Assembly (NCBI RefSeq): GCF_039542305.1
Contig: NZ_BAABHW010000002.1
Coordinates: 806,001 to 870,000 of the forward strand
From: Roseibacterium beibuensis
Lineage (GTDB): Bacteria > Pseudomonadota > Alphaproteobacteria > Rhodobacterales > Rhodobacteraceae
Reading direction: 5' to 3'
DNA length: 64,000 bases
This document shows positions 8,095 to 17,320 of this stretch, one piece after another. The position numbers and the translations under genes were made by a program. Position 1 is the first letter of the stretch; every line of letters starts with the position of its first letter. The notes under the pieces were generated by a model. The model was not told the origin of the DNA. It ran no database searches and saw only the letters and a program-made list of their open reading frames with translations.

Positions 8095-9065
8095 AGGGTC
8101 AGGATCGTCGACCCGGTGGTCTTGCGTGCTTCAAGCGCGCGGTGTGCCTCGGCCACGTCCTCCAGCGGGAAGCGCTGGTCGATGCGGATCTGCACATCAC
8201 CCGCCTCGACCTTTTCGAACAGGTCGCGCGCCATCTGCTGGCACGTCTCGTGATCGGCGATATGGGTGAACAGCGTCGGCCGCGTGATCTTGAGCGATCC
8301 CTTGGCCCCCAGCGTGGCAATGGCAAAGGGCGGCACCGGACCGGACGCATTGCCGAAGGAAATCATGAAGCCAAGCGGCCGCAAGCTGTCGAGGGACCCC
8401 TCGAACGTGTCGGCGCCCACGGCATCCATCACAACGTCCACGCCCTTGCCATCGGTCAGTTCCTTGACCCGGGCGACCCAATCCTCGTCGCGGTAGTTGA
8501 TGCAGGCATCGGCCCCATGGTCGAGCGCCAACTGGCACTTGGCATCGGTCCCTGCGGTCCCGATCAGGCGGATGCCGTCCGACTTGGCCCATTGGCAGGC
8601 AATCAGCCCCACGCCCCCGGCAGCGGCGTGAAACAGCACGGTGTCGCCCGCCGTGATCGGGGTCGTGCGCCGGAACAGGTATTGAACCGTCAGCCCCTTC
8701 AGCATCATCGCCGCGCCTTCTTCGAAACTGATGGCATCCGGCAACGGGCAGACCTGGGCCGCAGGCATCACGCGTTCGGCGGTGTAGGCCCCCGGGGGTT
8801 GGGCCGCATAGGCGGCGCGATCGCCGACCTTGAGATGCGTCACGCCCTCGCCCACCGCTTCGATCACGCCCGAGGCCTCCATCCCCAACGCATGGGGCAG
8901 TTCCATCGGGTAAAGGCCAGAGCGCTGGTAGCAATCGATGAAGTTCAGGCCCACCGCCTTGTGGCGGATGCGAATCTCGCCCGGGCCGGGGTCCCCGACC
9001 TCGAGATCGACGATCTTGAATTTTTCCGGGCCGCCATGGGCCTCGATGATCGCGGTTTTCACCAT
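8091..9065 (-). CDS. qor: Zinc-free quinone oxidoreductase (NADPH:quinone reductase, MDR family)
   Basis: A 324-residue medium-chain reductase of the zeta-crystallin/QOR type. It has the GroES-like N-terminal half (VGLNFIDCYQRSGLYP near 38-53) and a nucleotide-binding AAAGGVG loop at 147-153, and lacks the structural zinc cysteines of alcohol dehydrogenases. The family reduces quinones or unsaturated carbonyls with NADPH. The in-frame ORF continues far upstream antisense to lysA; the ATG at 9065, preceded by AGAGGGGAAG, is the real start. It is coupled to the racemase-family gene by a 4-base overlap; no metabolic link between the two is evident. Confidence 0.88.
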   Translation of the reverse strand: MVKTAIIEAHGGPEKFKIVDLEVGDPGPGEIRIRHKAVGLNFIDCYQRSGLYPMELPHALGMEASGVIEAVGEGVTHLKVGDRAAYAAQPPGAYTAERVMPAAQVCPLPDAISFEEGAAMMLKGLTVQYLFRRTTPITAGDTVLFHAAAGGVGLIACQWAKSDGIRLIGTAGTDAKCQLALDHGADACINYRDEDWVARVKELTDGKGVDVVMDAVGADTFEGSLDSLRPLGFMISFGNASGPVPPFAIATLGAKGSLKITRPTLFTHIADHETCQQMARDLFEKVEAGDVQIRIDQRFPLEDVAEAHRALEARKTTGSTILTL

Positions 9066-9200
9066 GGTCTTCCCCTCTGCTGGTGTTGCGCCAAGGTTAG
9101 CCGGGACGCGGGCGCCGTCCAGCCTATTTGATTGTGCTGCGCAGGATGGTATGTGGCCCCGCGCGGACAGGTTGCGCCCAGGCGCCAAAAGGTCGGACCC

Positions 9201-10466
9201 ATGGATCACTTTCTTTATCGCGACGGCACATTGCATGCCGAGGATGTGCCGATCCGCGAGATCGCGGCGACGGTCGGCACGCCGTTCTACGTCTATTCCT
9301 GCGCAACCCTGACCCGCCATTACCGCCTGTTCGAAGAGGCGCTGGATGGTCTGGATCATCTCGTGTGCTTCGCCGTGAAATCCAATGGCAACCAGGCGGT
9401 GCTGACACACCTCGCCAGCCTTGGGGCCGGGATGGATGTCGTCTCGGGCGGGGAATACCTGCGTGCGAAAGCGGCCGGCGTGCCGGGTGAGCGGATCGTC
9501 TTCTCCGGCGTCGGCAAGACCGAGGACGAAATGCGGTTGGCGCTGGACGGAGGCATCCGGCAGTTCAACCTCGAAAGCGAGCCCGAGATGCGCCGCCTGT
9601 CCCGCGTCGCGGTCGAGATGGGCAAGGTCGCGCCCGTCACGATCCGGGTGAACCCGGACGTGGATGCCCGCACGCATGAAAAGATCGCCACCGGCAAATC
9701 CGAGAACAAGTTCGGCATCCCCATCGCCCGCGCCCGCGAGGTCTATGCCGAGGCAGCCGCCCTGCCCGGGCTGGAGGTGATCGGCATCGACGTCCATATC
9801 GGCAGCCAGTTGACCGACCTCGAACCCTTCGAGATCGCATATGAAAAAGTGGCCGAGCTGACCCGGACCCTGCGCACCGATGGCCATGACATCCGGCGTC
9901 TGGACCTCGGCGGCGGCCTCGGCATCCCCTACGAGCGGTCGAACAGCGCGCCGCCCTTGCCCATCGAATACGGCGACGTCATCAAACGCACCGTCGGCGA
10001 CCTTGGCGTCGAGGTCGAGATCGAGCCGGGGCGCCTGATCTCGGGCAACGCAGGCCTGCTGGTGGCGGGCGTGATCTACGTCAAGGAAGGGGAGGGACGC
10101 GATTTCCTGATCCTCGACGCTGCGATGAACGACCTGATCCGCCCTGCCATGTATGGCGCTTGGCACGATATCGTGCCGGTCGAGGAGCCTGCGGCAGGCG
10201 TGGAACAGCGCCCCTTCGACGTGGTCGGCCCGGTCTGCGAAAGCGGTGACACCTTCGCCAAGCAACGCCACCTGCCCCCCATGGCCGAGGGCGATCTGGT
10301 GGCCTTCCGCTCGGCCGGGGCCTACGGGGCGGTCATGTCCTCGGAATACAACACGCGGCCCCTGATCCCCGAGGTCCTTGTTAAGGACGATCACTTCGCT
10401 GTCATCCGGGCGCGTCCGACATTTGACGAGATCATCAAACGCGATACTGTTCCCGAGTGGCTATGA
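9201..10466 (+). CDS. lysA: Diaminopimelate decarboxylase
   Basis: The PLP-dependent last step of lysine synthesis, converting meso-diaminopimelate to L-lysine. The 421-residue protein has the PLP lysine at about K60 (FAVKSNGN), the DVHIGSQ segment, the glycine-rich GGGLGIPY phosphate-binding region, and the C-terminal CESGD motif (Cys346) that contributes to the partner active site of the dimer. The ATG at 9201 is chosen because the encoded start MDHFLYRDG aligns with family members; 23 further in-frame codons upstream are low-complexity. The next gene starts 40 bases downstream on the same strand, as in many Rhodobacterales. Confidence 0.95.
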   Translation: MDHFLYRDGTLHAEDVPIREIAATVGTPFYVYSCATLTRHYRLFEEALDGLDHLVCFAVKSNGNQAVLTHLASLGAGMDVVSGGEYLRAKAAGVPGERIVFSGVGKTEDEMRLALDGGIRQFNLESEPEMRRLSRVAVEMGKVAPVTIRVNPDVDARTHEKIATGKSENKFGIPIARAREVYAEAAALPGLEVIGIDVHIGSQLTDLEPFEIAYEKVAELTRTLRTDGHDIRRLDLGGGLGIPYERSNSAPPLPIEYGDVIKRTVGDLGVEVEIEPGRLISGNAGLLVAGVIYVKEGEGRDFLILDAAMNDLIRPAMYGAWHDIVPVEEPAAGVEQRPFDVVGPVCESGDTFAKQRHLPPMAEGDLVAFRSAGAYGAVMSSEYNTRPLIPEVLVKDDHFAVIRARPTFDEIIKRDTVPEWL

Positions 10467-10506
10467 GGCCCGGCAGACGGGGCGATCCCGCCCCGAAAGG
10501 GAATTC

Positions 10507-13137
10507 GTGACCGAAGACACCACCCAGAAAGAGGCAGCCTTGCAGCGCCTGATCTGGCCCCTTCGCCTGACGCGACTGGGGATGGTGGCCGAACGTGCGA
10601 CGCGGGCTTTCTGGCCGCTTTGGTCACTCCTGTTTCTGACCGTCGCAGGCTTTGCCTTCGGACTCGCCACCGCCCTGACACAGGTGCAGCTTTGGGCCGT
10701 GATCGGCCTCTTGGGCGTCGGCCTCGTCTGGGCGGTCCTCCATGGCCTGCGCCGGTTCCGCATGCCAAGCCGCGGCGAAGCGCTGGAGCGCCTGGATGCG
10801 ACCATGCCGGGGCGGCCGATCACGGCGCTGATGGACCACCCTGCCGTGGGCGCGAATGACCCGGCCAGCCAATCGGTCTGGGCCGCGCATGTGGCGCGCA
10901 TGGCCGAACGCGCCAGCCACGCCCACGCCCCGCAACCCGATCTGCGCCTGTCTGACCGCGACCCCTATGCCCTGCGTTACATGGCGGCGACGGCGCTCGC
11001 GATGGCCCTGCTGTTCGGCACGCTCGGGCGCGTGTCCGAGATCGGCGAAGCCGTTGCGCTTGGACCTGGCGCTGCCTCTGCCAGCGGGCCGTCCTGGGAG
11101 GGCTGGGTGGAGCCGCCGATCTACACCGGGCTACCATCCCTTTACCTCGCCGATATCACCGCCGAGAGGTTCGAGGCGCCTGCCGGGTCGCGCATCAGCC
11201 TGCGTTTCTATGGCGACCCCGGCGAGATCACGGTCGAAACAAATATTGGCGACCTGCCCCCGGCCGGCGATCAGCCCTACCTGTCGCGCAATGTGACGCT
11301 GGCCCGCTCGGGCAGCCTGTCGATCTACGGTCCCTCGGGCGCGCGCAGTTGGGATATTTCGATGCTGGCCGATGCCCCGCCTTCGGTCGCGTTGGAGGGC
11401 GAGGTTGAGCCGGGTCCTCCGGGGCAGATGCAGTTGAGCTACACCGCGTCCGATGACTACGGGGTCGTTTCGGGCACCGCCACGCTGCGCCTGAACGCCG
11501 AGGCAGCCGACCGTCGCTATGGTCTGCGCATTGATCCCGAACCGCGCGAGCCGCTGGTGCTCGACCTGCCCATGCCGTTTCGCGGCGGGCGCGAGGACTT
11601 TACCGAGGTGATGGTCGAAGACCTGTCCGAGCATCCCTTCGCCAACCTGCCCGTTAGCCTGACCCTGACCGTCACCGACGATGCGGGCCAGATCGGGACG
11701 GTCAGCTACGACGTGCCGCGCCTGCCCGGCCGCCGCTTTTTCGACCCGCTGGCAAACGCGGTCATCGAGATGCGCCGCGACATCCTTTGGAACCGCGATA
11801 ATGCAGAACGCGCAGCGGATCTGTTACGCGCCATCACCTTTCACCCCGAGGACGACCTCGACGAAGGCGTTTACCTGCAACTGCGCACCGCGATCCGTCG
11901 GCTGGAATCAGGCGTCGACTCGATCAGCGCCGAGACCCGCGACCAGGTGGCGGACATCCTCTGGAACGCCGCGCTTGAGCTGGAAGACGGCGATCTGGAC
12001 GATGCTTTGGAACGACTTCGGCGCGCGCAGGAGCGTCTGTCCGAGGCCATGCGACAGGGCGCCAGCGACGAGGAAATCGCGCAGCTGATGCAGGAATTGC
12101 GCGAAGCGATGAACGACTACATGCAGCAACTGGCCGAGAACGCCGAACCGAGTGACGGCACTGACCAGCCCGACCAGGGCGAGCGCATGGAAATGTCCAT
12201 GGCGGACCTCGACGAAATGCTGCGCCGGATCGAAGAGCTGATGCAGGAAGGCCGCACCGCCGAGGCGCAGGAGATGCTCAATGCGCTCCAGCAGATGCTG
12301 GAAAACATGGAAATCACGCAAGGCGAGGGCGGGGACGGGCCGCAAACTCCCGGCCAGCAGGCGATGGAAGGGCTGCAGGACACGCTGCGCGAACAGCAGG
12401 AGCTTTCGGACGACAGTTTCAGCGAATTGCAGGAGCAGTTCGGCGGCCAGCCCCGAGGCCAACCCCAACCGGGGCAGCAACCCGGCCAGCAAGGCCAGCA
12501 GCCCGGTCAGCAACAGCCCGGGCAACAAGGTCAGCAACCCGGCCAACAGCCGGGGCAGCAAGACCAGCAACCGGGCCAGCAACAGGACGGGCAAATGCCC
12601 GGTGATCAGCAAGGCGCGGGCCAGGGCGGCGAGAATGACGGCATGACCTTGGCCGAACGGCAAGAGGCGCTGCGCCGGCAGCTGGAGGAACAGGCCCGCC
12701 GCCTGCCCGGCACCGGCAGCGAAGCTGGCGACGAGGCCCTGCGCCAGTTGGACGAGGCGGGCCGCGCGATGGATGAAGCCGCCGAAGCGCTGGAAAACGG
12801 CGACATCGCCGGGGCGCTCGACCTGCAATCCGAGGCGATGGAAGGCCTTCGCGAAGGAATGACGGAACTAGGCCGCGCCTTGGCGCAGGACGAGGGGCGT
12901 GAGCCGGGCCAGGGGCAAGCCGAAGGGTCCATGGCGCCCGACCGCCCGCTGCAAGACCCGTTGGGGCGTCAGGCTGGCAACTCGGGTTCGATGGGATCGG
13001 ACGAGGACATGGAAACGCGCGAGGAGCTTTACCGGCGGTCACGCGAGTTGCTGGACGAGTTGCGTCGTCGCTCCTCGGAACAGGAACGTCCCCAGATCGA
13101 ACTCGACTACCTGCGCCGACTTCTCGACCAGTTCTGA
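10507..13137 (+). CDS. DUF4175 / TIGR02302 family membrane protein with Gln-rich tract
   Basis: A GTG start preceded by AAAGGGA gives 876 residues. The N-terminus has two close membrane helices (about 35-85) and a third near 160-180; a long extracytoplasmic region follows, with beta-rich and then helical acidic segments. Residues 650-705 are a low-complexity run of GQQ, PGQQ and QQPG units, after which an acidic helical C-terminus resumes. This layout matches the alphaproteobacterial TIGR02302 family, whose role is unknown. It follows lysA by 40 bases on the same strand and may be co-transcribed, which is the usual arrangement in this group. Confidence 0.8.
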   Translation: MTEDTTQKEAALQRLIWPLRLTRLGMVAERATRAFWPLWSLLFLTVAGFAFGLATALTQVQLWAVIGLLGVGLVWAVLHGLRRFRMPSRGEALERLDATMPGRPITALMDHPAVGANDPASQSVWAAHVARMAERASHAHAPQPDLRLSDRDPYALRYMAATALAMALLFGTLGRVSEIGEAVALGPGAASASGPSWEGWVEPPIYTGLPSLYLADITAERFEAPAGSRISLRFYGDPGEITVETNIGDLPPAGDQPYLSRNVTLARSGSLSIYGPSGARSWDISMLADAPPSVALEGEVEPGPPGQMQLSYTASDDYGVVSGTATLRLNAEAADRRYGLRIDPEPREPLVLDLPMPFRGGREDFTEVMVEDLSEHPFANLPVSLTLTVTDDAGQIGTVSYDVPRLPGRRFFDPLANAVIEMRRDILWNRDNAERAADLLRAITFHPEDDLDEGVYLQLRTAIRRLESGVDSISAETRDQVADILWNAALELEDGDLDDALERLRRAQERLSEAMRQGASDEEIAQLMQELREAMNDYMQQLAENAEPSDGTDQPDQGERMEMSMADLDEMLRRIEELMQEGRTAEAQEMLNALQQMLENMEITQGEGGDGPQTPGQQAMEGLQDTLREQQELSDDSFSELQEQFGGQPRGQPQPGQQPGQQGQQPGQQQPGQQGQQPGQQPGQQDQQPGQQQDGQMPGDQQGAGQGGENDGMTLAERQEALRRQLEEQARRLPGTGSEAGDEALRQLDEAGRAMDEAAEALENGDIAGALDLQSEAMEGLREGMTELGRALAQDEGREPGQGQAEGSMAPDRPLQDPLGRQAGNSGSMGSDEDMETREELYRRSRELLDELRRRSSEQERPQIELDYLRRLLDQF
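12457..12618 (+). repeat. Short tandem CAGCAACCCGGCCAG-type repeats inside the DUF4175 gene
   Basis: About 160 bases are built from imperfect units such as CAGCAACCCGGC and CAGCAGCCCGGT, always in frame and encoding GQQ/PGQQ. Unit spacing is irregular (multiples of three), so this is coding low complexity, not a CRISPR or satellite. Its length may vary between strains through slippage. Confidence 0.75.
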
Positions 13138-13145
13138 GGCTTGGC

Positions 13146-13976
13146 TTACTCGGTGGCCTCGTCGGGCCCGACCAGATCGCGCGCGGTCTGATCCAGGGTG
13201 AAGCGGGCCGTGTCGATCAAGCCGACATAGCGCTCGATCACCGGTTCGGCAGCGGGAAGCCAGCCGATCGCACGCTCGTGATTGACATAAAGCCATGCCA
13301 GCATGGCGGCAATCATCACCGTCAGGCCAAACCCGATCCGAACGCCCTGGCGACGACGGAACGAGGCATCGACCGTCTCAATGTCGCTTGCATCCTCCTC
13401 GGTGGCGGCCCTGTCCCCTGTTGCGCGGAGGGTGGAATTGATCTCTTCGATGTCCGGGAGGAGATCGCGTCGCGCGCCGTCGGAGTGGCCGTCCCGGCCT
13501 GACGCGGGGGTGTCGAAGGCCTCCTGCGCATTTTCGAGGTCCGCGTCATGACCCGGCCGGCGCGCGCGCGCTGCCTCCTCGGGTTGATCGAGCGGCATTT
13601 CCGATTGGGTCTCTACCGGGTCCGGCTCACCCCGACGCAACCGCGATTCACGATCGGCTTCCTGCCGCAGGATATCGCGCACGGCGGGATCGATCGATCG
13701 ACGCTCCCGCGCGGCGGGCGTCTCTTCCACTGTCTCGGGGTCCGGGGACGTTGTCTCGTCTGCGGGGTCTGCGGACGCATCGGCCTGTTCCGGGATGTCT
13801 TGGGGTGGCCGGGGCGCCTCGGGCTCCGGCTCAGGCGTGGGCTCGACGGCGGATCTGCGGCCGGGCTGGAACCAGGTCGTCGCGCAATTGGAGCACTGCA
13901 CATCCCGACCCTCGGCCGGGATCAGGCTGTCATCCACCTCGTATCGGGCGCCGCAATTCGGGCAGGTCAACCGCAT
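13146..13976 (-). CDS. MJ0042-type zinc-ribbon protein with C-terminal membrane anchor
   Basis: The 276-residue protein begins with a zinc ribbon in which Cys5, Cys8, Cys28 and Cys31 are spaced as in the zinc_ribbon_5/MJ0042 domain. A long acidic and proline-rich low-complexity middle follows, then one membrane helix (about 211-231) and a short tail. Proteins of this architecture are widespread in alphaproteobacteria and unassigned. It converges with the DUF4175 gene (8 bases apart) and is divergent from ftsE across 222 bases in which I see no named element. Confidence 0.8.
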   Translation of the reverse strand: MRLTCPNCGARYEVDDSLIPAEGRDVQCSNCATTWFQPGRRSAVEPTPEPEPEAPRPPQDIPEQADASADPADETTSPDPETVEETPAARERRSIDPAVRDILRQEADRESRLRRGEPDPVETQSEMPLDQPEEAARARRPGHDADLENAQEAFDTPASGRDGHSDGARRDLLPDIEEINSTLRATGDRAATEEDASDIETVDASFRRRQGVRIGFGLTVMIAAMLAWLYVNHERAIGWLPAAEPVIERYVGLIDTARFTLDQTARDLVGPDEATE

Positions 13977-14198
13977 GAGACCCAGGTCCTCCGTCGGGGT
14001 TTCGGGGCATCGGCACGCGCCCTGCAACCCGCGCTGTTGATAACTTGTAGCAACGCCCCCCAATCTTTCCAAGCATCGCTTTTCCCGTGGATTTTCCGCG
14101 TTGCAGCTTCGCCGCGCAGACTTGCGACCCAGCCGCCGATTGCAACAGAGGCCCATCCGTTGCAAGACAACACCAAGAACTGGTGCGAGGGTTGAGAC

Positions 14199-14876
14199 GT
14201 GATCGTGATGGAGGAGGCCGCCTATGGCTACGGGACCGAGCCCTTGCTGGCCGACCTGTCGCTGCAACTCCAGCCCGGTTCGTTTCACTTCCTGACCGGC
14301 CCGTCCGGGGCGGGAAAGACCACCTTTCTCAAGCTGTGCTATGCCGAATTGTTGCCAACCGCGGGGCGCATCCAGCTCCTCGGCGTGGATGCTGCCGCGC
14401 TGGACCGTGACGGGGTGGCCGACTTGCGCCGCCGGATCGGCGTTGTACACCAGGATTGCCAGTTCCTCGACCATCTGCCGACCTCCGAGAACATCGCACT
14501 GCCCTTGACCGTATCGGGCCGCGCGACGCCGGATCAGGCCGCCAACCTGTCCGACCTGGTCAGCTGGGTCGGTCTGAAATCGCGCGCACATGCCCTGCCC
14601 CCGGAATTGTCGGGGGGCGAGAGGCAACGTGCGGCGCTGGCCCGGGCGATCATCATGGACCCGGATGTCATCTTGGCGGATGAGCCTACGGGCAACGTGG
14701 ACTGGGACATGTCGCTGCGGCTGTTGCAGTTGCTGGTGGAACTGAACCGCATGGGCAAGACGGTGGTGATCGCGACCCATGACCTCGCCTTGATCCGGGC
14801 CGCCAAAAGCCAGGTCCAGGCGCGCGTGCTGCGCATTCAGGGTGGGCATGTGACGGTCGCGGGGGCGGATCTGTGA
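14199..14876 (+). CDS. ftsE: Cell division ATP-binding protein FtsE
   Basis: A 225-residue ABC ATPase that with FtsX regulates cell-wall hydrolases at the division site. Walker A GPSGAGKTT is at 34-42, the ABC signature LSGGERQ at 137-143, and Walker B with DEPTGNVD at 161-168. The GTG start at 14199 precedes MIVMEEAAYGYG, close to the usual FtsE opening. Its stop overlaps the ftsX start by 4 bases. The identity rests on the adjacent ftsX as much as on the ATPase itself. Confidence 0.93.
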   Translation: MIVMEEAAYGYGTEPLLADLSLQLQPGSFHFLTGPSGAGKTTFLKLCYAELLPTAGRIQLLGVDAAALDRDGVADLRRRIGVVHQDCQFLDHLPTSENIALPLTVSGRATPDQAANLSDLVSWVGLKSRAHALPPELSGGERQRAALARAIIMDPDVILADEPTGNVDWDMSLRLLQLLVELNRMGKTVVIATHDLALIRAAKSQVQARVLRIQGGHVTVAGADL

Positions 14877-15775
14877 CCGCGCTCGGCGATATCCTGGCCC
14901 TTCTCAAGGGCGACGCGCAGGCCGACCGGGTGGTGCCGCGCACGGGTCAGGCCGCGCGCCTCTCGCTCGCCACCTCGGCGGCGATGGCCTTTCTCGCCGT
15001 ATTCGCGATGGCGCTGTCCATGGCGTCGGGCCGTTTGGCCGACCGCTGGTCGGACGCCTTGGCGCGCAGCTCGACCATTCGGATCTCGGCCCCCGCAGCC
15101 GAATTGGAAGCACAGACCTGGGCGGTCCTCACGGTGCTGGAACAGACCCCCGGGGTCGAGTCGGCCCGCGCCCTGACAGACGAGGAACAACAGGCGCTGC
15201 TGGAGCCATGGTTTGGCCCCGAACTGCCAGTGGACGACTTGCCGATCCCGCGCTTGATCGAGGTCAGCGAAACCGCCGAAGGCTATGACGGCGACGGGCT
15301 GCGCCAACGTCTGGCCGCCGAGGCGCCGGGCGCCGTGCTGGACGATCACACGCGCTGGCGCCGCCCGCTGGTCGAAGCCGCCGGACGCCTGCGGCTGCTC
15401 GGCTGGGTTTCTCTGGTGCTGATCCTCGGCGCGACGGGGGCCATGGTCACGCTGGCCGCGCAATCGGCCCTCGCCGCGAACGAGCAGGTCATTCGCGTGA
15501 CCCGGCTGGTGGGCGCGCGCGATTCCTACATCGCGCGCGCCTTCGTGCGTCGCTTCACCTTGCGCGCGCTGACGGGGGCGTCGGCGGGAACAGCGCTCGG
15601 CATGGTCGCCGTTTTGCTGCTACCGGGCGCAGGCGACAGCGACAGCTTCCTGACCGGCCTCGGTTTCGCGGGGTCGCAATGGCTGTGGCCCTTGGTCATC
15701 CCGGCCCTTGCGGCCATCACCGCCTTTATCGCGACGCGCGTCGCGGCCTTGCGCACCTTGAGGGGCCTGCAATGA
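14873..15775 (+). CDS. ftsX: Cell division membrane protein FtsX
   Basis: The 300-residue partner of FtsE. One membrane helix near residues 35-55 is followed by a periplasmic domain of roughly 130 residues, then three more helices (about 180-200, 225-250 and 265-290), the FtsX/FtsX-like permease topology. It does not transport a substrate; it relays ATPase cycling to periplasmic amidase activators. It overlaps both neighbours by 4 bases (ftsE upstream, the acyltransferase downstream), so all are in one operon. Confidence 0.92.
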   Translation: MTALGDILALLKGDAQADRVVPRTGQAARLSLATSAAMAFLAVFAMALSMASGRLADRWSDALARSSTIRISAPAAELEAQTWAVLTVLEQTPGVESARALTDEEQQALLEPWFGPELPVDDLPIPRLIEVSETAEGYDGDGLRQRLAAEAPGAVLDDHTRWRRPLVEAAGRLRLLGWVSLVLILGATGAMVTLAAQSALAANEQVIRVTRLVGARDSYIARAFVRRFTLRALTGASAGTALGMVAVLLLPGAGDSDSFLTGLGFAGSQWLWPLVIPALAAITAFIATRVAALRTLRGLQ

Positions 15776-16500
15776 TCCAGTGGCTTCGATCCCTGATTTT
15801 CATCATCCAGATGTACGGCGCCATGCCCATCATCGCGATCATCTACCTGCCTTGGGCGATGGTCAGCCGCGCCGGAGCGCACGCTGCCTGCCACGCCTAT
15901 TGCAGATGGGTGATCTGGACGGCGCGATGGATGGTGAACCTGCGCTCGGAGGTGCGGGGCACACCACCGACAGACGAGGTTTTGATCGCCGCCAAACACC
16001 AGTCGTTCCTTGACATCATCCTGATCTACAACGCCATTCCGCGCGGCAAGTTCATCATGAAGCGCGAATTGATGTATGCTCCGATCCTTGGGCAATATGC
16101 CCTGCGGATCGGCTGTGTTCCGGTCAACCGGGGCAAGCGGGCACAGGCCATCCAGCAAATGATGGCGGGGGTTCAATCCGGCAGGCAGGAACCGGGGCAG
16201 TTGATCATCTATCCCCAAGGCACCCGCGTCGCCCCCGGCGTGGATGTTCCTTACAAGATCGGTAGCGGGGTCCTCTACCGCGAGTTGGGGCAGCCCTGCG
16301 TGCCGGTCGCCACCAACGTAGGCGTCTTCTGGCCCCGCCACGGCATCCTGCGCAAACCGGGACTGGCGGTGGTGGAGTTCCTTCCACGGATCGAGCCGGG
16401 CCTGCCGACCGAAGACTTCATGGCCCGCTTGAAGGACGAGGTCGAAACGGCCTCGAACGCGCTGATGGCGGAGGCCGGATTCCGGAAGAGGTCAGAATGA
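15772..16500 (+). CDS. plsC: 1-acyl-sn-glycerol-3-phosphate acyltransferase (PlsC family)
   Basis: The enzyme adds the second acyl chain to lysophosphatidic acid at the inner membrane. The 242-residue protein has an N-terminal membrane helix, the catalytic HX4D motif as HQSFLD (76-81), and the later YPQGTR acceptor-binding motif at 147-152. The ATG at 15772 overlaps the ftsX stop; an in-frame ORF further upstream lies within ftsX and is discounted. Rhodobacterales often have several PlsC paralogues, so this one may be specialised, for example towards ornithine lipids; the sequence alone does not decide. Confidence 0.87.
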   Translation: MIQWLRSLIFIIQMYGAMPIIAIIYLPWAMVSRAGAHAACHAYCRWVIWTARWMVNLRSEVRGTPPTDEVLIAAKHQSFLDIILIYNAIPRGKFIMKRELMYAPILGQYALRIGCVPVNRGKRAQAIQQMMAGVQSGRQEPGQLIIYPQGTRVAPGVDVPYKIGSGVLYRELGQPCVPVATNVGVFWPRHGILRKPGLAVVEFLPRIEPGLPTEDFMARLKDEVETASNALMAEAGFRKRSE

Positions 16501-17102
16501 AATTCATTGAGACACTTGGCGATCTCGAAACCGTCTACGATGCCGAGATCGTACCCGCCGCACTGACCAAGGTGGCCGACCACCTGACCCCTCTCTATCG
16601 CACATGGGTCGAGGCCGCGCGGTTTTGCATCCTGACCACCGTTGGACCGGAGGGCACCGATGGCAGCCCCCGTGGCGATGACGGCCCGGTGGTGCGCGTG
16701 TTGGATGCCCGCACCCTCGCCCTGCCCGACTGGCGCGGGAATAACCGGATCGACAGCCTGCGCAACATCGTGCGCGATGGGCGCGTCAGCCTGATGTTCA
16801 TGGTGTCCGGGTCGAACAATGTCGTCCGGGTGAATGGCACCGCCCGGCTGACCGCAGACCCCGGGATGACTGAACGTTTCGAACAGCGCGGCAAGCATCC
16901 CCGAAGCGTGATCATCGTCGAGATCGGGGAGGTCTATTACCAATGCGCCAAGGCCCTGATGCGCTCGGGCCTGTGGGTGCGGGGGGACGAAAGCGGGCGT
17001 GTTCCCACGGCGGGCCAGATGAACCGCGAGATGGACGCGGGCTTTGATGCCGAAACCTACGACCGGACCTATCCGGACTATGCGAAAGGGCGCATGTGGT
17101 AG
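16497..17102 (+). CDS. Pyridoxamine 5'-phosphate oxidase-family flavoprotein (MSMEG_1061 type)
   Basis: A 201-residue split-barrel protein. The segments CILTTVGPEGTDGSPRGDD (about 42-60) and DWRGNNRIDSLRNIV (about 79-93) match the FMN-dependent PPOX subgroup related to MSMEG_1061, whose physiological substrates are unknown. It overlaps the acyltransferase gene by 4 bases and the next small gene by 7 bases, placing it in the ftsEX operon. No functional link with division is implied. Confidence 0.8.
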   Translation: MKFIETLGDLETVYDAEIVPAALTKVADHLTPLYRTWVEAARFCILTTVGPEGTDGSPRGDDGPVVRVLDARTLALPDWRGNNRIDSLRNIVRDGRVSLMFMVSGSNNVVRVNGTARLTADPGMTERFEQRGKHPRSVIIVEIGEVYYQCAKALMRSGLWVRGDESGRVPTAGQMNREMDAGFDAETYDRTYPDYAKGRMW

Positions 17103-17320
17103 CCCGCGTCCTGAGCCTTTTCTTCTTCGCGGCAGGCGCGATCTTCCTGCTGCTTCTGGCCGTGCTCGCGGGCTACTCCCTGACCGGCAATATGTATGAA
17201 TGTGGCAATGGGGGCGGGTTCTGCCGCGACGGGCTGAGCGCGCTCTATATCGGGTTGATCCTGCTGACCGCTGCGGTCGCCAGCTTCACCATCGGCGCAT
17301 GGATCAAGGGCGCGGGCTAG
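17096..17320 (+). CDS. Small two-helix membrane protein
   Basis: A 74-residue protein from a GTG start, with membrane helices at about residues 5-28 and 47-68 and a short loop containing two cysteines (YECGNGGGFCRDG). I do not recognise a family. Overlap with the end of the PPOX gene suggests translational coupling as the last gene of the ftsEX operon. Its stop overlaps the stop of the convergent CIA30 gene by 4 bases. Confidence 0.65.
   Translation: MVARVLSLFFFAAGAIFLLLLAVLAGYSLTGNMYECGNGGGFCRDGLSALYIGLILLTAAVASFTIGAWIKGAG

Noticed and set aside
12457..12618. Possible CRISPR or satellite array
   Set aside because: The units are 6-18 bases, imperfect, in frame and without unique spacers.
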